A stretch of 7,122 nucleotides of DNA from an uncultured Chloroflexota bacterium (GCA_903847005.1 CAINCM010000165.1:1-7122), one strand, 5' to 3'. Positions 1-6,519 are shown, numbered from the stretch's first letter. Made by a program: numbers and translations. The notes: generated from the sequence alone by a model not told the origin.

Positions 1-377
1 AGCAGGTTCCACGAAACCACAACCTCCGCGAGCGTGCCGAGACCACCGTCGAGCGCAATGAGCAGGTCCACCTCTGAGAACTTGCGCAACCGCTCAAAGA
101 GATCTGCGCTGTCTTGCTGTTCGGTGACATAGCGGTTTGCCGGGAGACCATCCCATGAAGTCACCGAGTAGCCAATCACCTCGCCGCCAACCTCGCGCGC
201 CCCCTTGGAGACGGCCTCCATGACGCCGGCGTAGCCGCCCGTCGCAACGATGAATCCTTCGCCGGCGAGTGCGCGGCCAACGTCAACCGCGTACCGATAG
301 TGCTCGTTCGTCTCAGGGAGCCGCGCTGATCCGTAGACGCCGACGACTGGGACGCCAGCTCGCGCGCTGGCGCTCAC
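1..377 (-). CDS. LOG-family Rossmann-fold protein (partial, C-terminus beyond left edge)
   Basis: This gene is incomplete: 125 codons are visible before the window ends. The N-terminus reads VSASARAGVPVVGVYGSARL. It carries the family's first loop (VYGSARLPE, about residues 14-22), a GGYAGVMEAVSKGA segment corresponding to the GGGxxGxMxAVxxGA motif, and DGGLGTLAE near the edge, corresponding to PGGxGTxxE. These mark the lysine-decarboxylase-like/LOG superfamily. Characterised LOG proteins are cytosolic enzymes that cleave ribose-5'-phosphate from nucleoside monophosphates; many bacterial relatives have no known substrate. Here Asp replaces the usual Pro before GG. I chose the GTG at 377-375 because it overlaps the TGA of the upstream hydrolase gene (GTGA, 4 nt) and the homology begins a few residues later. 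No Shine-Dalgarno precedes it, so translational coupling is likely. Family assignment is firm; the reaction is not known. Confidence 0.85.
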   Translation of the reverse strand, partial: MSASARAGVPVVGVYGSARLPETNEHYRYAVDVGRALAGEGFIVATGGYAGVMEAVSKGAREVGGEVIGYSVTSWDGLPANRYVTEQQDSADLFERLRKFSEVDLLIALDGGLGTLAEVVVSWNL

Positions 378-1912
378 TCGCAGCGCGTGCCGACGGGAGG
401 GAGCGTGCCGTCGATGAGGAAGGCGATCGCGGCATCGTCGATGCACTCGCTCTTTCCGCCGACGGCGGTGTGGCCTTCGCCAACGTAGGTGAGGAGGAAG
501 CCGCTCTCGAGCGTTGCGGCCATCTCTTCGCTCCACTTGTACGGCGTTGCAGGGTCGCCGGTGGTGCCCACCACCATGATCGGAGGTGCCCCGGCACCGT
601 CCACGATCTCGGGCATCGGATCCACGTTCACGTTCGGCCAGACGCCGCAGAGGAGCCCGCTCGCCGCCTGCCCGAACGCGAAGTCGGGCGCGCGGTCCTT
701 GAAGCGTTCGTAGATGGCGCGATACTTGGCAATGGACGTGCTCGCAGGGTTGTCGGTGCAGTTGATCGCGGGGAAGGCCTCCATGCTGTTGGACCGGAAG
801 CCGCTCACGGTGCGATCGGTATAGGCGTCGGCAAGGAGGGCAATCAGCTCCCCGTCGCCCTTGGAGAGCTCATCGAGCGCCTGCACGGCGTAGTCCCAGT
901 AGTCGCGGTTGTAGAGGGTGAGGATGATCCCCGTCCAGGCGAGGCTGGAGTTCACCGTGCGACCGTCGGCGAGCTCGACGGGGCGCTCGTCGATCTTCTC
1001 GAAGAGCGCATCCATCGACTTGCGCGTGTTGCCGACGCCGAACGGACACGCGCTGTCTGCATCGCACCAGGCCATCACGCGATCGAGGGCACCCTGGATC
1101 GAGACACCCTGTTCGCCGTACTCGGAGTCGTCGTCCGGGGAGGGATCGATCGCACCGTCGAGGATCAGGTGGCCCACCGAGTTTGGATAGAGGGTGGCGA
1201 AGACCGAGCCGAGGGAGGTGCCGTAGCTGTAGCCGATGTAGTCGAGCTTCTCGACGCCCATCGCGGCGCGGATAGACTCCATGTCGCGCGCCGATGCGGT
1301 GGTCCCGATGTACGGAAGGACGGCCTCCGAACCCGCCACGCACTTCTCGGCGAACCACTTCGCGTCGTCGAGCGCCGTTTCCCAGTCGGCCTGGGTCGGG
1401 TTCTCGCTGTCGGCGCCCGGTTCGGAGATCCAGACGTCCATCTCCTCGTCGGTGAGGCACTCCACGGGGAGGCTGCGCTGCACACCGCGAGGATCCCAGG
1501 TGACCAGGTCGAATCTGTTGCCGATCTCCGCCGGGACGATGGCGCGTCCGTTGTCCGCAAGGATGTCGATCCCCGATGCTCCCGGTCCCCCGAAGTTCAG
1601 GAGGAGCGGACCGACGCGGTTCTCTTGATCGGCGGCGGGGAGGATCGCGAGGGCGATCTCTGCGGTTGGCCCGCTCGGGTTCGCGTAGTCGAGCGGAACC
1701 TCCAGTGTTGCGCAACGAATCTCCGGATGATTGCCCACGATCGGGTCATCGGCGCAGCTCAGCCACTCGATGGATCCGGTGACCGTGCCGCTCGGCGATG
1801 GGCTCGGCGATACGACCGCCGCGCCGCCGCATGCGACGACCAGTGCAGCCGCGCCGAGAAGGGCAGCCCAGCGCCAGCTGCGGCGCCGGGTCAGCACTTC
1901 GCTTGACTTCAC
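374..1912 (-). CDS. Secreted lipoprotein alpha/beta hydrolase, S33 / TAP-like (putative tripeptidyl aminopeptidase-type)
   Basis: The protein has 512 residues. It starts with a lipoprotein signal: basic n-region (RRRSWRW, residues 9-15), hydrophobic stretch, and lipobox VVAC with lipidated Cys28, then a Ser/Pro linker (about 35-41). The mature part is an alpha/beta hydrolase of the SlpD/SlpE/tripeptidyl aminopeptidase group. Visible motifs are an oxyanion-type loop NFGGPGASG (106-114), nucleophile elbow GYSYG with Ser229, and a TAP-like C-terminal domain (about 413-511) with acid Asp453 (TTGDPATPY) and His481 (GEGHTAVGG). Several cysteines (53, 67, 283, 289, 385, 422, 490, 511) could form disulfides outside the membrane. 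Known relatives remove N-terminal peptides or hydrolyse small esters; the substrate here is unknown. The start is a GTG only 7 nt after the nrdJ stop, with at best an AAGG touching it, so expression probably depends on coupling to nrdJ. A GTG five codons later is an alternative. Confidence 0.9.
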   Translation of the reverse strand: MKSSEVLTRRRSWRWAALLGAAALVVACGGAAVVSPSPSPSGTVTGSIEWLSCADDPIVGNHPEIRCATLEVPLDYANPSGPTAEIALAILPAADQENRVGPLLLNFGGPGASGIDILADNGRAIVPAEIGNRFDLVTWDPRGVQRSLPVECLTDEEMDVWISEPGADSENPTQADWETALDDAKWFAEKCVAGSEAVLPYIGTTASARDMESIRAAMGVEKLDYIGYSYGTSLGSVFATLYPNSVGHLILDGAIDPSPDDDSEYGEQGVSIQGALDRVMAWCDADSACPFGVGNTRKSMDALFEKIDERPVELADGRTVNSSLAWTGIILTLYNRDYWDYAVQALDELSKGDGELIALLADAYTDRTVSGFRSNSMEAFPAINCTDNPASTSIAKYRAIYERFKDRAPDFAFGQAASGLLCGVWPNVNVDPMPEIVDGAGAPPIMVVGTTGDPATPYKWSEEMAATLESGFLLTYVGEGHTAVGGKSECIDDAAIAFLIDGTLPPVGTRCE

Positions 1913-1919
1913 CTTGGGG

Positions 1920-4841
1920 TCAGCTGCAGCCGCTGGTGGTGCCGCAGGTCATGCACTTGTAGCAGGCTGCGTTGCGCACCATGATCGCGCCGCACTCTGG
2001 GCAGCTCGGCGCATCCGACTGGTTCTGGAAGCCGAGCCCTGCGCTTGCAAGGACCTGGCCGGTCGCGCTTGGCGCTGGTGCGGCCGCGGGTGCTGCAGCC
2101 TTCAACGCAACCGGCGCCGAGGCTGTGGCGGTGGCCGCCGCGCCGCCCTTGCCGCAGGTGCAGTTCGGGCCGCAGGACTCTGCCGCCGCGCCGACGCGCA
2201 CCGTTGCAGGAAGCGAACCGAGCACCGGCCCACCATCGGATCGCTCCTGGAGGCCGAGCGCTGCGCGATCAGACTCCGGAAGGAAGCGGCTGCCCAAGTA
2301 GCGGAAGACGTAGTCCACGATCGACTTCGCGATCGGGATCTCCGCGTTGCCGGTGAAGCCACTCGGCTCGAAGCGCACGTGCGCGAACTTGTTCACAAGG
2401 TCGCGCAGCGGCACGCCGTACTGCAGCGCCACGCTGACCGTGGTGGCGAAAGTGTCCACAAGTCCGCTGACCGTGGAGCCCTCCTTCGCCATCTTCAGGA
2501 AGATCTCGCCCGGCTGGCCGTCTTCGTAGAGGCCGACGGTGAGGTAGCCCTCCTGACCGGCGATGTCGAAGCGGTGCGTGATCGCCGTGCGCTCCACCGG
2601 GAGTCGTCGGCGCGTGACACCGGTCCCTGCGAGCACGTTGTTGCTCGCGGCCGGCTCGTCCTTCTTCTTGCTCGTGTTGAGCGGCTGCGAGCGCTTCGAG
2701 CCGTCGCGATAGATCGCGATCGCCTTTAGGCCGAGCCTCCACCCTTCCAGATAGACGCTCTCGATGTCCTCTGCGGTGGCCGCCTCCGGCATGTTCACCG
2801 TCTTGGAGATCGCACCGGAGAGGAACGGCTGCGTCGCTGCCATCATGCGCACGTGACCCATGTAGTGGATGGAGCGCTGTCCGTTCTTCGCCTTGAAGGC
2901 GCAGTCGAAGACCGAGAGGTGCTCGTCCTTCAGGCCCGGCGCCCCTTCGATGGTCTCCTGCTCGTCGATGTACTTGAGGATCGCGGCCACCTGCTCGGCG
3001 CTGTAGCCGAGCTTGGCCAGTGCCTCGGGAACCGTCTGGTTGACGATCTTCAGGAAGCCTTCGCCGACGAGCTTCTTGTACTTGATGAGTGCGATGTCCG
3101 GCTCGATGCCCGTGGTGTCGCAGTCCATCATGAAGGCGATCGTCCCTGTCGGGGCAAGCACGCTCACCTGTGCGTTGCGATACCCGTGCGCCGTGCCGAG
3201 CTCGAGCGCTCGATCCCACGCATCCGTTGCCGCCTTGGCGAGATCCTTCGGCAGGGTTGCCGTTGGGATCTTGTACGAGGCGTCGCGGTGCTTGCCGATC
3301 ACGCGGAGGAACGGCTTCTCGTTCTTCTTGTACTCGATGAACGGTCCGCCATGGGCCGCCGCCGTCTCCGCCGACTGCACGTAGGCCTCACCGGTCATGA
3401 TCGAGGTGATGGCCGCCGCGTAGGCGCGTCCCTCGTCCGAGTCGTACGCGAGGCCACGGCTCATCAAGAGCGCGCCCAGGTTGGCGTAGCCGAGCCCGAG
3501 CGGTCGGAAGCGGTGGCTGTTCTCGTCGATCATCGGCGTCGGGTACGAGGAGTTGTCCACGAGGATCTCCTGCGCCAACAGCGTCAGTCGCGAGGCGTAC
3601 TTGAACGACTCCACGTCGAACTCGCCGTCCTCGCGGACGAACTTCATCAGGTTCAGCGAAGCGAGGTTGCAGGCCGTGTCGTTGAGGAACATGTACTCCG
3701 AGCACGGATTCGACGCGTAGATGCGGTCCGTGTTGGAGGAGGTGTGCCAGTCGTTGATGGCGGTGTCGTATTGGATGCCCGGGTCGCCACAGACCCACGC
3801 CGCCTCCGCCATCTTCCGGAAGACGTCGCGTGCCTTCAGCGTCTCCACCGGTTCGCCGCTGACAACGGCGCGCGTCTGCCACGTGCCGTCGGCCTCGACC
3901 GCCTTCATGAAATCGTCATTCACGCGAACGGAGTGGTTGCCGTTCTGGAAGAAGATGGAGCCGTAGGCTTCGCCGGTGAAGCTCGCGTCGTAGCCGGCCT
4001 CGATGAGCGCCCACGCCTTCTTCTCCTCGTTCACCTTGGAGTCGATGAACTCCACAACGTCGGGATGCTGGACGTCGAGGATCACCATCTTTGCGGCGCG
4101 TCGAGTCTTGCCACCCGACTTCACCACGCCGGCGAACGCATCGAAGCCCTTCATGAACGAGACGGGACCGGATGCGGTGCCGCCGCCGCTCATCTTCTCC
4201 TTGGCGCTGCGAATCGGCGAAAGATTCGAGCCCGCGCCAGATCCAAACTTGAAGAGCATCGCCTCGGTCTTGGCGAGATCCATGATCGAAGACATGGAGT
4301 CCTGGACGCCGTTGATGAAGCATGCGGAGCACTGCGGCCGCGCCTCCACGCCGACGTTGAACCAGACAGGCGAGTTGAACGCCATCTTCTGGTTGACGAG
4401 CAGGTGGGTGAGCTCTGCGATGAATGCAGCGCGATCTTCGTCTGACTTGAAGTAGTGCTGCTGCTCAGCCCACGCGTCGATCTGTCCGGTGACGCGACCG
4501 ATCAACTGGCGAACGCTGGTCTCTCGCTCGGGGCTTCCGACATGGCCGCGGAAGTACTTGGAGACAACCACGTTGGTGGCGAGCTGCGACCACGAGGCGG
4601 GAACTTCGACGTCCTTCTGCTCGAAGACGCTCTTGCCGCTCTCGTTGCCGATGGAGGCGGTGCGCGTCTCCCACGCAATCTCGTCGTATGGATGAACGCC
4701 AGCGGTGGTCCAACGTCGTGGCCAGGCGAGTCCCTTGACCCCCTTGCCATCGAAGCTCAACGGCGCAAGTGGAAGTGCGACTGGCTTCTTTCCAGCGCCG
4801 ATCTTCGCGCTCGCCTTCGTTGCGTCCACCAAACCGGCCAT
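1920..4841 (-). CDS. nrdJ: Adenosylcobalamin-dependent (class II) ribonucleoside-diphosphate reductase
   Basis: This 973-residue cytosolic enzyme reduces ribonucleotides to deoxyribonucleotides using adenosylcobalamin to make the thiyl radical, so it needs neither oxygen nor an NrdB subunit. The radical-site finger loop is NPCSE (378-382) with Cys380. Cys391 (DTACNLASLNL) lies 11 residues on, as expected, and probably pairs with Cys174 (SACF) as the active-site disulfide. PTGTI (564-568) and GIEP (578-581) are typical barrel motifs. A TSCPD domain spans about 750-850, followed by a CGPNCTCG cluster (890-897), an Ala/Pro linker (about 901-930) and a C-terminal zinc-ribbon-like tail (CPEC 947-950, Cys960, 963, 966, 972) that likely re-reduces the active site. 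An upstream TTG at 4979 would add 46 residues, but that stretch contains the promoter and the GGGAG ribosome site belongs to this ATG. Length matches long actinobacterial-type NrdJ. Likely first gene of an operon. Confidence 0.97.
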   Translation of the reverse strand: MAGLVDATKASAKIGAGKKPVALPLAPLSFDGKGVKGLAWPRRWTTAGVHPYDEIAWETRTASIGNESGKSVFEQKDVEVPASWSQLATNVVVSKYFRGHVGSPERETSVRQLIGRVTGQIDAWAEQQHYFKSDEDRAAFIAELTHLLVNQKMAFNSPVWFNVGVEARPQCSACFINGVQDSMSSIMDLAKTEAMLFKFGSGAGSNLSPIRSAKEKMSGGGTASGPVSFMKGFDAFAGVVKSGGKTRRAAKMVILDVQHPDVVEFIDSKVNEEKKAWALIEAGYDASFTGEAYGSIFFQNGNHSVRVNDDFMKAVEADGTWQTRAVVSGEPVETLKARDVFRKMAEAAWVCGDPGIQYDTAINDWHTSSNTDRIYASNPCSEYMFLNDTACNLASLNLMKFVREDGEFDVESFKYASRLTLLAQEILVDNSSYPTPMIDENSHRFRPLGLGYANLGALLMSRGLAYDSDEGRAYAAAITSIMTGEAYVQSAETAAAHGGPFIEYKKNEKPFLRVIGKHRDASYKIPTATLPKDLAKAATDAWDRALELGTAHGYRNAQVSVLAPTGTIAFMMDCDTTGIEPDIALIKYKKLVGEGFLKIVNQTVPEALAKLGYSAEQVAAILKYIDEQETIEGAPGLKDEHLSVFDCAFKAKNGQRSIHYMGHVRMMAATQPFLSGAISKTVNMPEAATAEDIESVYLEGWRLGLKAIAIYRDGSKRSQPLNTSKKKDEPAASNNVLAGTGVTRRRLPVERTAITHRFDIAGQEGYLTVGLYEDGQPGEIFLKMAKEGSTVSGLVDTFATTVSVALQYGVPLRDLVNKFAHVRFEPSGFTGNAEIPIAKSIVDYVFRYLGSRFLPESDRAALGLQERSDGGPVLGSLPATVRVGAAAESCGPNCTCGKGGAAATATASAPVALKAAAPAAAPAPSATGQVLASAGLGFQNQSDAPSCPECGAIMVRNAACYKCMTCGTTSGCS

Positions 4842-4847
4842 GGTTCG

Positions 4848-4852
4848 CTCCC
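4848..4852 (-). promoter_or_regulatory. Shine-Dalgarno of nrdJ
   Basis: GGGAG on the minus strand ends 6 nt before the ATG at 4841. This spacing decides the nrdJ start in favour of this ATG over the in-frame TTG 46 codons upstream, where the upstream extension does not resemble NrdJ. Confidence 0.75.
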
Positions 4853-4858
4853 ACTTCT

Positions 4859-4874
4859 GACCCGGCAACGGGTC
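4859..4874 (-). other. Leader hairpin in the nrdJ 5' UTR
   Basis: GACCCG-TTGC-CGGGTC forms a perfect 6-bp stem with a 4-nt loop in the nrdJ leader. Its 3' side ends 6 nt before the Shine-Dalgarno. There is no U-tract after it, so it is not an intrinsic terminator. It may shape ribosome access or mRNA stability, or be incidental in GC-rich DNA. Confidence 0.4.
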
Positions 4875-4943
4875 CCTCCCTCCCGTCTCCCCAGCCAACG
4901 GCGGGGCGTACGGGTATACGCGCTGTTTGCAGTGCGGAGGCGC

Positions 4944-4972
4944 ATCGTATGCCGCCGAGGTCGCCTCGTCAA
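4944..4972 (-). promoter_or_regulatory. Sigma70-type promoter for the nrdJ operon
   Basis: On the minus strand a -35 TTGACG (4972-4967) and a -10 TACGAT (4949-4944) are separated by exactly 17 bp. Transcription would begin near 4937, giving a leader of roughly 95 nt before the nrdJ ATG. It is the best promoter match seen in the intergenic region, and the two candidate NrdR boxes lie just upstream. The call rests on consensus match and position only. Confidence 0.65.
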
Positions 4973-4980
4973 CCCCCAAA

Positions 4981-4996
4981 ACACAACATGTGGTGG
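4981..4996. promoter_or_regulatory. Candidate NrdR box 1 (proximal)
   Basis: ACACAACATGTGGTGG matches an idealised palindromic NrdR box (ACACAATATATTGTGT) at 12 of 16 positions and is itself an imperfect palindrome around ACATGT. NrdR is the zinc-ribbon/ATP-cone repressor that normally binds paired 16-bp boxes upstream of ribonucleotide reductase genes. This site lies 8 bp upstream of the promoter -35 element. The left half is the strong half. nrdR itself is not in the window. Confidence 0.5.
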
Positions 4997-4997
4997 G

Positions 4998-5035
4998 GTG
5001 TTACAGCTTCGTTACCGCATATGTTGTGTTACAGC
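4998..5035. repeat. 10-bp direct repeat GTGTTACAGC, two copies
   Basis: GTGTTACAGC occurs at 4998-5007 and again at 5026-5035, a 28-bp period. The second copy overlaps the end of candidate NrdR box 2, and the first lies just beyond box 1. A shorter GTTAC also occurs at 5011-5015. This could be a second regulator's site or a by-product of operator duplication. Confidence 0.6.
5014..5029. promoter_or_regulatory. Candidate NrdR box 2 (distal)
   Basis: ACCGCATATGTTGTGT matches the same idealised box at 12 of 16 positions, here with a strong right half. It starts 33 bp from box 1 (17-bp gap), close to the roughly three-helical-turn phasing known for NrdR box pairs (usual gaps are 15-16 bp). Together with box 1, the outer halves form a perfect inverted repeat (4980-4989 and 5021-5030). 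A weaker promoter-like pair overlaps it. Confidence 0.5.
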
Positions 5036-5054
5036 CCCCTGAGCGTGAATGTAA
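5026..5054 (-). promoter_or_regulatory. Weak possible upstream promoter overlapping NrdR box 2
   Basis: TTACAT (5054-5049) and TAACAC (5031-5026) are 17 bp apart on the minus strand. Both hexamers are poor matches to consensus. If used, its -10 overlaps box 2 and its early transcript crosses box 1, the usual repressor geometry. This is a low-confidence alternative to the better promoter downstream. Confidence 0.2.
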
Positions 5055-5085
5055 TAAAACTTCCGCTCTGAGCCTGTTTCAGCGG
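5053..5085 (-). terminator. Weak candidate intrinsic terminator after ccsB
   Basis: About 40 nt after the ccsB stop, the minus strand can fold CCGCTGA against TCAG-AG-CGG (7 bp with a 2-nt bulge, loop AACAGGC), followed by AAGTTTTATTAC with four consecutive T. A GC-rich imperfect hairpin (GCGGGCCA/TGGCCGC) lies just before it, partly overlapping. Position between ccsB and the nrdJ promoter is right for a terminator, but the stem is imperfect and the U-tract short. Confidence 0.4.
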
Positions 5086-5125
5086 CCAACTGGCCCGCTC
5101 GGCCTACGAGGCGATCGGGCGGTGG

Positions 5126-6061
5126 CTACGGGGTCGGGAGTCCGGAGTAGGTGTGGAGGCCGCTGAACCAGAGGTTCCCCGAGTAGGTGACCAGCACCGC
5201 GACGAAACCGACCACCAGGAGGAGGGCGGCGGGGCGCCCCTGCCAGCCGCGCTGGCTGCGGGCGTGCAGGTAGACGGCGTAGATCAGCCAGGTGGCGAGG
5301 GCGGCGGTCTCCTTCGGGTCCCAACCCCAGAAGCGACTCCAGGCGATGGAGGCCCAGATCGAACCGAGGATGAGCATGCCGGCAAAGAGCGGAAAGCCGA
5401 CGCTGACCGCCTGAAACGCGATCTGGTCGAGTCGCTTCGCGGATGGGAGCCAGCGGTATCGATCCTGGTCTCCTTGCATCAGGTGCGCAACGCCCGCTGC
5501 GAACGCAAACGCGAAGATGCCGTAGCTCAACATCGCGAGGCCCACATGGATCGTCAGCAGGAGCGGATGTTGGAGTGCTGGGACGAGCTCCGTCACTTCG
5601 TTCGGCAGTGTCGCTGCGTATGCAAGAAGTCCGAGTGCGATGCCGATCGCGATCACGCCGAGCGCGCGCAGCCGCCCGCGACGGTCGAAGTAGATGGTGG
5701 CGGCGCAGATCCCAAAGGCAAACGCGATGCTGAACTCGTACAGGTTCCCCCACGGACCGCGACCCACGATGATCGCGCGCAGCAGCAGCGACACGCCGAT
5801 GGCCAAGGTCCCGACGCTGAGCATTGCGCCACCCGCGTCGCCTGCAAAACTGCGGCGCTCAGACTCTTCGACGTCACCGCCGTGCAGCGCGCGGCCGAGC
5901 GACCCGCTGATGGCGCTGTGTGGTGCGAGCGACGCGGTCAGCGGCGCGCGCAACGCGCGATCGTTGGATCCGAGAAGTGCAAGGTGGGTGATCAAGAGCG
6001 CGAATGCGGCGACCAGCGCGATCCCGCCGACGACGGTGAGGTAGAACGAGAGGGCCTCCAC
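5126..6061 (-). CDS. ccsB: Cytochrome c biogenesis protein CcsB (ResC/CcsA-type heme-handling protein)
   Basis: This 311-residue multi-spanning membrane protein belongs to the System II (Ccs/Res) pathway, which delivers heme outside the membrane for attachment to CXXCH motifs of apocytochromes c, working with a CcsB/ResB-type partner. (Naming varies: this WWD protein is called CcsA in plastids, ResC in Bacillus and CcsB in many bacterial annotations.) Hydrophobic segments cluster near 7-30, 79-98, 108-125, 131-151, 167-195, 219-240, 253-267 and 279-295. The WWD heme-binding region is W236-W241-W245-W247-D248-PKET. Candidate heme-ligand histidines are His172 (TIHVGLAMLSY) and His303 (GLHTYSG). 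Ala253 stands where most relatives have Trp (PKETW). A longer frame from 6190 would overlap the upstream gene with an Arg-rich, non-homologous stretch, so I prefer the GTG at 6061, 2 nt after the upstream stop. No ResB gene is in the window. Confidence 0.93.
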   Translation of the reverse strand: MEALSFYLTVVGGIALVAAFALLITHLALLGSNDRALRAPLTASLAPHSAISGSLGRALHGGDVEESERRSFAGDAGGAMLSVGTLAIGVSLLLRAIIVGRGPWGNLYEFSIAFAFGICAATIYFDRRGRLRALGVIAIGIALGLLAYAATLPNEVTELVPALQHPLLLTIHVGLAMLSYGIFAFAFAAGVAHLMQGDQDRYRWLPSAKRLDQIAFQAVSVGFPLFAGMLILGSIWASIAWSRFWGWDPKETAALATWLIYAVYLHARSQRGWQGRPAALLLVVGFVAVLVTYSGNLWFSGLHTYSGLPTP

Positions 6062-6063
6062 CC

Positions 6064-6513
6064 TCAGGCGCGTGCGGCGCCGCCGGGCGGCGGACCGGCC
6101 GGGCGTTCGATCTGGACGCGAGGTCGGACGCGGATCTCCATGCCGCAGGCAGCGCATGCGGTCACCTCGGCCAGGCGAACGGCGCTGCACCCAGGGCAGG
6201 CAAGGAGGAGGGGTTCACCCGAGTTCGAGCGTGTCGCTCCCACCGGATACAGGGCGGCGGCACGCGGGTCGTACGGTCGGCCCGCAGGGTAGAGCGGCCT
6301 CCCTTCGGCATCGCGCTGCGGGGGCGTCGGGGTGGCATCGGCGAACCGCAGCTGGGCGCGTCGCTTGGTGAGGGCCACCACGCCCCAGCCGCCCCCCGTC
6401 GCAAGGAACCAGAGCAGCACCAGCGGGGCGATGAGCAGCGGGAGGAGGAGGATCAGCGCGCCCCAGTCTGGGGTGATGATGAGGGCGAGGATCTTCAGCA
6501 GCTCTTCGATCAT
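6064..6513 (-). CDS. Small membrane protein with C-terminal zinc ribbon
   Basis: I do not recognise a named family. The 149-residue product has a short hydrophobic N-terminal helix (about 4-14), a strong transmembrane segment (about 18-39), then a basic KRR (50-52) typical of a cytoplasmic flank. A Pro/Tyr/Arg-rich middle (about 62-92, with repeated YP and GRP) follows. A treble-Cys-pair-like zinc ribbon, CPGC (106-109) and CAAC (120-123), is spaced by 10 residues, and the tail is Pro/Gly/Ala-rich. The topology suggests a membrane-anchored cytoplasmic metal-binding or protein-interaction module. Its stop lies 2 nt before the ccsB start, so the two are very probably co-translated, and a role in heme or cytochrome assembly is a reasonable but unproven guess. 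There is no Shine-Dalgarno; a -10-like TAGAAT sits 6 nt before the ATG. Confidence 0.8.
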   Translation of the reverse strand: MIEELLKILALIITPDWGALILLLPLLIAPLVLLWFLATGGGWGVVALTKRRAQLRFADATPTPPQRDAEGRPLYPAGRPYDPRAAALYPVGATRSNSGEPLLLACPGCSAVRLAEVTACAACGMEIRVRPRVQIERPAGPPPGGAARA

Positions 6514-6519
6514 GTGCAG

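Noticed and set aside
269..1906. Long plus-strand open frame (545 codons) opposite the S33 hydrolase
   Set aside because: Its product is Arg/Ala/Val/Glu-rich without recognisable domains, while the opposite strand has a clear lipoprotein signal and catalytic triad. It is an antisense shadow of high-GC coding DNA.
2853..4445. Long plus-strand open frame (530 codons) opposite nrdJ
   Set aside because: It shows no family motifs and its composition is typical of the complement of GC-rich coding sequence. The nrdJ frame accounts for the region fully.
4842..4940. Cobalamin riboswitch in the nrdJ leader
   Set aside because: The leader contains a GGGGAGACGGG stretch that faintly recalls the B12 box, but only the GGAGAC core fits. 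The other conserved aptamer segments are missing, and about 95 nt is too short for a standard aptamer plus expression platform.
4842..4979. 46-codon N-terminal extension of nrdJ from a TTG at 4979
   Set aside because: The extension overlaps the likely -35/-10 and leader, has no resemblance to NrdJ, and the ATG at 4841 has its own ribosome site.
6062..6190. 43-codon N-terminal extension of ccsB overlapping the zinc-ribbon gene
   Set aside because: The extra sequence is Arg/Pro-rich, unlike any CcsB N-terminus, and lies in the coding sequence of the upstream gene. The GTG at 6061 gives a normal start just before the first membrane segment.
5153..6292. Plus-strand open frame (379 codons) opposite ccsB and the zinc-ribbon gene
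   Set aside because: It is charged and low in hydrophobic content, has no motifs, and spans two genes supported on the other strand.
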